Assembly: GCF_016718685.1 (NCBI RefSeq)
Contig: NZ_JADKCX010000075.1
Location: forward strand, 1-21,420
DNA length: 21,420 nucleotides
From: Haliscomenobacter sp.
GTDB lineage: Bacteria; Bacteroidota; Bacteroidia; Chitinophagales; Saprospiraceae
Direction: 5' to 3'
Positions 15,919-21,420 of the stretch are shown here, in pieces (position 1 is the first letter of the stretch; every line of letters starts with the position of its first letter). The translations under genes were made by a program, and so were the position numbers. Under the pieces are notes generated by a model. That model saw only the letters and a program-made list of their open reading frames with translations, was not told the origin of the DNA and ran no database searches.

Positions 15919-17040
15919 ATGTTTAAGATCAAAGTTTTTAAAGCCATTTGCGCCTCACTTTTGTCCCTCACCTTTTTATGCCTCATCCTGACCACTGCTC
16001 AGGCACAATCAGGTGTTAAAAGATACCTCTACGTAGCCGAACCCGGCATTCGCAACTACCTCGAATATGGAGGTCACGGCATTTTGGTGTATGACATCGA
16101 CGACAATTACAAATTGGTCAAACGGATTCCCACGGGTAGTTTGGATGACAAAGGCCACCCTTCCAACGTCAAAGGCGTTTGTGTGAGCCTGGCTACCCAA
16201 TGTATTTACGTAAGCACCATCAAATCACTGATGTGCATCAGTTTGGAAAGTGAAAAATTGCTCTGGGAAAAAATTTACGAAGCGGGCTGCGACCGCATGG
16301 CCATTTCGCCCGATGGCCTGACCATCTTTCAACCCTCCTTTGAAAAAGACCAATGGTACGTCATCGATGCCAAAACAGGTGAGGTAAAAGAGCAGGTCGT
16401 GCTCAAAAGTAAAGCCCACAATACCATTTTTGCACCCAATGGAAAAGCGGTCTACATGGAAGGGCTGGCTTCACCCATCGTAACCGTGGTCAACCCTAAA
16501 AACACCAGCAAACAACGTCAGATCGGGCCTTTTTCAGCCAGCGTACGCCCTTTTACCATCAATGGCAAACAGTCGTTGTTGTACGGCAACGTGAACGAAC
16601 TGCTCGGCTTTGAAATAGCAGACTTAAAAACCGGAAAAATGATCCATCGGGTGGAAGTACCCGGTTTTGAAAAAGGCTTCATCAAACGGCATGGCTGCCC
16701 CAGCCACGGCATTGGATTGACCCCAAATGAGAAAGAACTTTGGGTGGCCGATGGCGCCAACCAGCGCATGCATATTTTTGACAACCAACAAATGCCGCCA
16801 CGCTACCTGTCTTCCGTAGCCTTGCGCGACCAGCCAGGTTGGATAACCTTTAGCATGGACGGACGCCACGCCTGGCCGAGCACTGGCGAAATCATCGACA
16901 TTGCCAGTAAAGAAATCATTCACCGCCTGGCGGATGAAAAGGGGGAGATAGTACAAAGTGAAAAAGTGGTGGAAATTCATTTTCAAGGGGGCAAGGCGGT
17001 GAAAAAAGGGGACCAATTTGGTTTAGGCCGAAAAAAATGA
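15919..17040 (+). CDS. Secreted beta-propeller (YVTN/quinoprotein-like) protein
   Basis: The 373-residue protein has a long signal peptide (1-30, hydrophobic core to TTAQAQ). The mature part is a succession of propeller-type blades: HGILVYDIDDNYKLVKRIPTG (~53-73), a CIYVST strand, RMAISPDGLTIFQPS (~131-145), YVIDAKTGEV (~152-161), APNGKAVYMEG (~176-186), GIGLTPNEKELWVADGANQRMHIFD (~264-290) and the WITFSMDGRHAW strand (~309-320). Such repeats occur in YncE-like and haem- or PQQ-linked periplasmic proteins; no enzyme-specific residues are evident, so no reaction is assigned. It runs convergently into the dihaem cytochrome gene with 16 bp between stops. Related propellers are often encoded beside cytochromes c, which hints at a periplasmic redox role (inference). 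Confidence 0.75.
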   Translation: MFKIKVFKAICASLLSLTFLCLILTTAQAQSGVKRYLYVAEPGIRNYLEYGGHGILVYDIDDNYKLVKRIPTGSLDDKGHPSNVKGVCVSLATQCIYVSTIKSLMCISLESEKLLWEKIYEAGCDRMAISPDGLTIFQPSFEKDQWYVIDAKTGEVKEQVVLKSKAHNTIFAPNGKAVYMEGLASPIVTVVNPKNTSKQRQIGPFSASVRPFTINGKQSLLYGNVNELLGFEIADLKTGKMIHRVEVPGFEKGFIKRHGCPSHGIGLTPNEKELWVADGANQRMHIFDNQQMPPRYLSSVALRDQPGWITFSMDGRHAWPSTGEIIDIASKEIIHRLADEKGEIVQSEKVVEIHFQGGKAVKKGDQFGLGRKK

Positions 17041-17056
17041 TCCCCCTTTTTCACGA

Positions 17057-18034
17057 TTACTGCAAGCTAGCCCGATAACGCTGCACTGGATTTTTGATCA
17101 CCGGAACCGTTTTCAGGTAGGCAAAAATTGCCTTTACTTCTGCATCCGACAACATTGGACGGGGGCCCATGGGGCGAGACAAGGTACCACCACGTGGATT
17201 TTTTCCAAACCGCACGGCCTCAATGAACTCCTGTTCGGTCCAGTTGCCGATCCCCGTTGCTTTGTCCATGGTCAGGTTGGCAGAAAAAACGGTTTCGCCA
17301 TCCGGGTTCCGCAAGGGAATGCCTCCACCGTAATAGCCAAAACTTTTTTCCGGCACCAACATGTCCACTTTTAAAATATCCCCGGAATGGCAGGCATAAC
17401 AATCACCCACTGCGTTGGCTACATACTTGCCAAGCGCAACTTGTTGGGACGTATCAGGCAACAAAATCGGTTTTTCTGGCATTGGTGGGGCGGTAAATAA
17501 GGTATTTGACAATATTTTTACCACCAGGTTAAAACGGTTCGGAGCCGCTTCGTGAATGTCTGGCGCCAGGCGCGGGTCATCCGAACGCAACCATGCGATC
17601 ACGGAGTAGATGTCATCATCCGCCAAAAGGGAATACTTGGGCATAAAGGGCGGTGACCAACGGCCATCTTTGTGAATCCCGGTGCGCAAAAAGTAGTACA
17701 GTTCACCATCGGTCCAGTTGCCAATGCCATACTTCTTGTCCTGGGTAATGTTCAGGCTGTGCATTTTACCAAACATCGCAGGTAAATCCGAAATGGGTTT
17801 ACCGGTCATTTTCCCTTCAGCATTGGCATGGCATTCTACACATTGCATGGCCCCTATCACCTTGCCACGCGCTACATGTGCACTATCGCGTGGCACTTTC
17901 AGGTTTACAATTTCGGCGGGCGGATCGTACTTGTAGTTCGGAATCCCTTTGAAGTGAAAATAACCCAGCACGAGCACAAGCAACAAGGCCAGGGTGCCCA
18001 CGATGTAAGCAAAGATTTTAAGTGTCTTTTTCAT
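17057..18034 (-). CDS. Membrane-anchored dihaem cytochrome c
   Basis: The protein has an N-terminal anchor (MKKTLKIFAYIVGTLALLLVLVLGYF) and two class-I cytochrome c domains, each with a haem-binding CxxCH: CVECH near residue 65 and CYACH near residue 210. Candidate axial methionines lie in PPFMPKYSLLADDDI and SRPMGPRPMLSDAEV. The GIGNWTDGELYYFLRTG and GIGNWTEQEFIEAVRFG segments show the two domains are internal duplicates. An in-frame ATG at 18160 would add 42 residues without a signal-like character; ATG 18034 gives a clean anchor and is chosen (325 residues). The family passes electrons in the periplasm, for example for sugar or alcohol dehydrogenases or to a terminal oxidase. The partner enzyme is not evident; the convergent propeller gene is the only candidate here. 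Confidence 0.88.
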   Translation of the reverse strand: MKKTLKIFAYIVGTLALLLVLVLGYFHFKGIPNYKYDPPAEIVNLKVPRDSAHVARGKVIGAMQCVECHANAEGKMTGKPISDLPAMFGKMHSLNITQDKKYGIGNWTDGELYYFLRTGIHKDGRWSPPFMPKYSLLADDDIYSVIAWLRSDDPRLAPDIHEAAPNRFNLVVKILSNTLFTAPPMPEKPILLPDTSQQVALGKYVANAVGDCYACHSGDILKVDMLVPEKSFGYYGGGIPLRNPDGETVFSANLTMDKATGIGNWTEQEFIEAVRFGKNPRGGTLSRPMGPRPMLSDAEVKAIFAYLKTVPVIKNPVQRYRASLQ

Positions 18035-18051
18035 AATACGGTCAGGTGAAT

Positions 18052-18064
18052 TTGTACAACAAAG
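18052..18064 (-). promoter_or_regulatory. CTTTGTTGTACAA element upstream of the cytochrome c gene
   Basis: Minus-strand CTTTGTTGTACAA (18064-18052), 17 bp before the cytochrome start, is identical over 13 bases to the sequence at 20971-20983 before the heptad-repeat protein. Its TTGTACAA core is palindromic. It may be a shared operator or promoter-proximal element. The rest of 18035-18308 contains no gene; a direct repeat AAAACAGGCA occurs twice near 18140-18175. Confidence 0.3.
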
Positions 18065-18227
18065 TTCAGACACTTCAACTAAGGCCGGGGTGGCTTCTTG
18101 CGCCAAAAAACGTACAATTCGCGCCAGTCCATAGACCAAATGAATCAAAACAGGCATCAAAAAAAACAGGCACTAGGACTGTTTCAAAATAACCCCTAAG
18201 TACCAGCCCACAAGCCACTAATCCTGA

Positions 18228-18235
18228 TAATTTTG
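18228..18235 (+). promoter_or_regulatory. Possible -7 element (TAATTTTG) for the sensor kinase gene
   Basis: TAATTTTG matches the Bacteroidota -7 consensus TAnnTTTG and lies ~74 bp before the kinase ATG. I see no convincing -33 TTG at the right distance, so this is weak. Confidence 0.25.
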
Positions 18236-18308
18236 TACTCAGCGTTTGGTCGCTTTTTTGGGCCTGGCCAAAAAAAATTAAACAAGCGCTAAAACACAAA
18301 CCTGTAAC

Positions 18309-20268
18309 ATGTGGCGAATCCTGCTCTGCTTTTATTGCTTCATTCAGTTTGATTTGGCCTTTGCTCAAGTCAACTCGAACGCGACACCAGCAGCGGATCG
18401 GGCGGCTAACTTGATTGAAGCAGGCCAGGCATTTTTGCAAAAGCGTGATTACGTCAATGCCTTAAAAAATTTTGAACAGGCTAAACCCCTGCTGGAGCAA
18501 CAAAACGACGAATACCGCCTGGGGCGTTTGCTCAAACAAATCGGCGACCTGTACTCCGCCCGCACCTACTTTCGTCAATCTGCAGAACATTACCGCGATG
18601 CCATCATCCTCCTGCGTAAAACCGGGCAACAAGAATTGGTCGGTGATTGCCTTGAAAGTTTGGCCAACATCAACGTCAATTTTGGCTATTCCGCCCAAGC
18701 CATCGGCAATTATACCCGAGCACTCGCAGTCAAAGATCGACTGAATGATACCAAAGGCATGATGCAATGCCAGTTGATGTTGTCGAAACTGTATTTCTCG
18801 GATAAAAACTATGAATTGGCCTTGTCGCACAATCGGGAAGCCCAACAACTGGCGGGAAATGACTGGGCTACGGAAACCAGTACGGCCATTCAGGACGTGG
18901 TGATTCTGACGTTTTTGGATAAAATTGGGGAAGCGGAGCAAGCATTAAAAAAAAGCCGAACGCTTGGTCGCCAAACAAAACAACCCCACCAACTCAATTA
19001 AATTGTATTCCGCAATGGCCAATCTTTGTTTGGCGAAAAAAGACAAAGCCTGTGCCAAGCTCTACGTAGATTCTGCCAAAGTCTTACTCCAGGGCTCCCA
19101 AAACCCGGAACTCGCCGTCGAAGCCTTGAGCCAAATGGCCGAGATCCATAAAAACAACGAAGATTATAAAGCGGCTTTTGAGGCGATGCTGTGGATGGAT
19201 CGCTACAAAGATGTATTCCGCAACGAAAACATCGAACGCATCAGCGCGGAGATCAACGAAGCCGCAGGTGCAGCCTTGAGGGAAAAAGAAATTGAGTCGT
19301 TGAATTTGGCCAATCGACTGAACGAAAGCCAATTGAGCAAAGAAAAACAGGTGCGAATGGCCTTGTTGCGCGAAAGTTTGTTGAAAGATTCCGCTTATGC
19401 CAACCAGGCGCGTTTTTTGGCGGCATTGGAAAATGAATCCCGCTTGCGGGAGGGACAACTCAAGCGCGAAAAAGAACTCAGCCAGTCGCTCAGCCGTGAA
19501 AATGCCCTGAAACAACAACTCTTGAACGATGAGCGCAGGAACCGCAATTTGCTGTTTTTGGGCCTCGCCGCTATGGGTTTGTTGGGGGCTGTCATCTATC
19601 TCCAGTACCGTAAACAGCACAGCAACAACGGCATCATCCGCAAACAATCGGACGAACTGGCGGTGCTGAACCGGGAGATTCACCACCGGGTGAAAAACAA
19701 CCTCCAGGTCATTTCCAGCATGCTGGATTTGCAATCGCAATCCTTGCAAGACGCCAACGCGAAAGGAGTGATCAAAGAGGCGATCCTGCGCGTGCAGGCA
19801 ATGGCCTTCATCCACCAAAATCTATATCAGGACGAGGCGGTGAGCACCGTAAACATGAATGAGTACATCCAGATTCTCTCAGATCATTTGTTCAAAACCT
19901 ACAACATCAAAACCAACAAGATCCAGCTGCACACCCAAATCGAATCGCTCAAACTGCATACCGATACCGCCATTCCCCTGGGCATGATCCTGAATGAACT
20001 GATCAGCAATGCGTTGAAATATGCTTTTAAAAACCGGGAAGAAGGTGCCATTTGGGTAATTTTGAAAAAAAATAACCAGGAATTGCTGCTGCAAGTCAAA
20101 GACGATGGGGTGGGATTGCCACAACATTTCCAGCTCGAAAACACCAGTTCTTTTGGTTACGAAGTCATCCAGGCGATGGCGCAAAAACTACGCGCCCGCT
20201 TGAACATCGAAAGCTGTAATGGTACTGACGTTCAATTGCTCATTTCCAAGTTTAAAACGACTAATTAA
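18309..20268 (+). pseudogene. TPR/coiled-coil sensor histidine kinase (HisKA_2), one frameshift at A8 tract
   Basis: Two frames join into a ~652-residue kinase. A signal peptide (MWRILLCFYCFIQFDLAFAQ) precedes several TPR-like repeats (AGQAFLQKRDYVNALKNFEQA, QSAEHYRDAIILLRKTG, QAIGNYTRALAVKDRL, then KLYSAMANLCLAKKDKACAKLY in the second frame), a long charged coiled coil, and a TM helix (NLLFLGLAAMGLLGAVIYL). After it come HisKA_2 with the phospho-acceptor in EIHHRVKNNLQVISSMLDLQ (19675-19734) and a HATPase_c domain with N-box MILNELISNALKYAF, G1-box DDGVGLP and FGYEVIQAMAQKL. The break is the run of eight A at 18947-18954: seven A give ALKKAERLVAKQNN, continuous with the next TPR. The sensing region is predicted periplasmic. 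It is followed 3 bp later by its response regulator. I list it as frameshifted, but slippage or sequencing error could leave it functional. Confidence 0.85.
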
Positions 20269-20271
20269 GCC

Positions 20272-20895
20272 ATGACCGCCATCAAAGTCCTGATCGTAGA
20301 AGACGAACCACTGATTGCCCGCAACATCGCGATGTACCTCCGCAACAACGATTTCGAGGTATCCGCCATAGCGCACGACCCGGAAGAGGCGCTCTTTCAA
20401 CTCAAGCGACAGCCCCCCGATTTTGTCATTTTGGACATCAACCTGGAATGTGAACGCGATGGCATTCAAATTGCAGAACACATCAACCACAACCTGTTTA
20501 TCCCCTTTGTATTCCTCACCTCTTATTCGGATAAAGAGACCCTTGAGCGGGCCAAAAAAACCAATCCATCGGGCTTCATCGTCAAACCTTTCAACGAACA
20601 AACCCTGTATGCCACCATCGAAATTGCGCTCTCCAACCACGCCGCCCAGGCCAATCGCCATGTGCCCGAGTTGACCCTGGACAAGCTCAACAAACACTTG
20701 CTGGCGCCACTTACCGACCGCGAGTTTGAAGTAGTCCGCTTGTTGTACGCGGGCAAAACCAATCAACAAATCGCCGCTGAATTGTACATCGCGATGAATA
20801 CCTTGAAGAAGCACATCAATAATGCGTATTTTAAATTGGATGTGGGGAGTCGGACGACGGCGGTGGCGACTTTGCGGGCTTTGATGGTGGGGTGA
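20272..20895 (+). CDS. Response regulator, REC plus LuxR-type DNA-binding domain
   Basis: The 207-residue protein has a receiver domain (1-~120) with acidic pocket Glu10-Asp11-Glu12, phospho-acceptor Asp55 (FVILDINL), Thr83 (FVFLTSYSD) and Lys105 (FIVKPF), followed by a linker and a GerE/LuxR helix-turn-helix (LTDREFEVVRLLYAG, TNQQIAAELYIAMNTLKKHINNAYFKL, about 147-192). Its start is 3 bp after the kinase stop, so the two form a cognate pair in one operon. On phosphorylation by the HisKA_2 kinase it should dimerise and regulate transcription; targets are not known. The heptad-repeat protein gene downstream has its own promoter-like sequence and could be a target or a bystander. Confidence 0.92.
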   Translation: MTAIKVLIVEDEPLIARNIAMYLRNNDFEVSAIAHDPEEALFQLKRQPPDFVILDINLECERDGIQIAEHINHNLFIPFVFLTSYSDKETLERAKKTNPSGFIVKPFNEQTLYATIEIALSNHAAQANRHVPELTLDKLNKHLLAPLTDREFEVVRLLYAGKTNQQIAAELYIAMNTLKKHINNAYFKLDVGSRTTAVATLRALMVG

Positions 20896-20967
20896 GGGGA
20901 TAAAAAACGCGACCGCATCACCAAAAAATCACCCCTCAGTTCTACAATAAAGCCCTGGCTTCACCCT

Positions 20968-20986
20968 TATCTTTGTTGTACAACAT
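20968..20986 (+). promoter_or_regulatory. -7-like TATCTTTG overlapping palindrome TGTTGTACAACA
   Basis: TATCTTTG (20968-20975) fits TAnnTTTG and runs into the perfect 12-bp palindrome TGTTGTACAACA (20974-20985), about 57 bp before the ATG of the heptad-repeat protein. No clear -33 element is seen. An imperfect dyad TGAGGGG...CCCCTCA (about 20893-20938) lies between the regulator stop and this site. Confidence 0.35.
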
Positions 20987-21041
20987 CCAAAAACGAAGGG
21001 GAGAAACTCCCTATCCTTCAACACTTATAAAAACTACAACA

Positions 21042-21404
21042 ATGAAAAAAGCACTCGTAATGTTCTTCTGCTTGTTTGCACTGGCTTTTGCAACACAAGC
21101 CCAGTCCTTAGATAAGGTCGAAAACAAGGTTGACCGCGCTGAAAACCGCGCCGATCGCGCCGAAAACAAACGCGACCGCGCTGAAAACAAACGCGACCGC
21201 GCCGAGAACCGCGCCGATCGTGCGGAAGATGTACGCGATGCCCAGCACGACGGCGGCAGACTGGACAAAATGGAAGACCGCATGGATAAGCGGGAAGATG
21301 TACGCGACCGCGCCGAAAACCGCAGAGACCGCGCTGAGAATAGAGTAGACCGCAGCGAAAACAAACGAGATCGGGCGGAGAACCGTCAGGATCGGAGGCA
21401 TTGA
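21042..21404 (+). CDS. Secreted charged heptad-repeat protein (DRAENKR repeats)
   Basis: The start at ATG 21042 gives MKKALVMFFCLFALAFATQA, a classical signal peptide cut before QSLDK; a longer frame from 20973 lacks this logic and would run through the promoter. The mature ~100 residues are about thirteen heptads of the form D-R-A-E-N-(K/R)-(R/A/V), interrupted once by DAQHDGGRLDKMEDRM. With only one small apolar residue per heptad and alternating acids and bases at i, i+3/4 and i+7, it should form a long charged single alpha helix or weak coiled coil rather than a globular domain. No Cys and no enzymatic motif are present. It may bind cell-surface components or nucleic acid, but its function is unknown. 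It lies 146 bp after the response regulator gene. Confidence 0.8.
   Translation: MKKALVMFFCLFALAFATQAQSLDKVENKVDRAENRADRAENKRDRAENKRDRAENRADRAEDVRDAQHDGGRLDKMEDRMDKREDVRDRAENRRDRAENRVDRSENKRDRAENRQDRRH
21111..21401 (+). repeat. 21-bp coding tandem repeat array
   Basis: The mature part of the heptad protein is encoded by degenerate 21-bp units around GACCGCGCTGAAAACAAACG, in two blocks separated at about 21237-21290. Units differ mostly at silent positions (GAC/GAT, CGC/CGG/AGA, GCC/GCT), showing selection on the peptide repeat and an age greater than recent slippage. Confidence 0.75.
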
Positions 21405-21420
21405 GGCCTAGAGGTTAAGG

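Noticed and set aside
18035..18160. 42-residue N-terminal extension of the cytochrome c
   Set aside because: It has no signal-like features and would put the real membrane anchor internally; the internal ATG at 18034 fits the family.
19084..19818. 244-codon open frame on the minus strand
   Set aside because: It is antisense to the sensor kinase coiled-coil and HisKA_2 regions and has no domain features.
20188..20814. 208-codon open frame on the minus strand
   Set aside because: It is antisense to the response regulator and the kinase end, both clearly coding by motif; it is a codon-bias shadow.
21108..21401. Hydrophobic 97-codon minus-strand frame, possible membrane protein
   Set aside because: It is generated mechanically by complementing the charged 21-bp repeats.
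21111..21401. CRISPR-like repeat array
   Set aside because: The 21-bp units are contiguous, degenerate and in coding register, with no spacers.

Overview
The window looks like a chromosomal stretch from a Bacteroidota bacterium, most likely Saprospiria (Haliscomenobacter/Lewinella-like). This placement is an inference. It rests on tandem ~800-residue double-FtsX permeases, a TPR/coiled-coil histidine kinase of the HisKA_2 type paired with a LuxR-type regulator, TAnnTTTG-like -7 elements, weak Shine-Dalgarno sites and moderate GC. I see no rRNA, tRNA, CRISPR array, transposase or phage gene.

Layout. (1) 1-4937, all minus strand: an ATP-grasp ligase overlapping an AstE/AspA-type metallohydrolase by 4 bp, then MoaE, then a TPM-domain membrane protein, then the headless and frameshifted remnant of a chloramphenicol-acetyltransferase-like gene. 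Two different intergenic repeats flank moaE and spill into coding ends. (2) 4938-5564: a ~78-bp near-palindrome, a hairpin terminator and a 53-residue lysine-rich small protein. (3) 5565-14292, minus strand: an apparent four-gene operon, transcribed from 14292 downwards, of three large MacB/FtsX-like permeases and a thioredoxin-fold protein lacking both active-site cysteines. No ABC ATPase is present. Only the first permease reads through intact. (4) 14293-15836: a divergent regulatory region with a perfect 20-bp LacI-like palindrome in front of a secreted esterase and a small four-helix membrane protein. (5) 15919-18034: a secreted beta-propeller gene convergent with a membrane-anchored dihaem cytochrome c gene. 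(6) 18309-20895: a sensor kinase (one frameshift at an A8 tract) and its response regulator. (7) 21042-21404: a secreted protein built of charged heptads.

About seven single-base indels, nearly all in short homopolymers, plus one nonsense codon interrupt five otherwise well-conserved genes. This is either real decay or sequencing error, and I keep both possibilities open. The best candidates for something new are the ATP-grasp/AstE-like pair with a substituted metal-ligand histidine, the ATPase-less permease operon with its cysteine-less thioredoxin, the 4996-5073 palindrome, and the repeats that supply protein termini.
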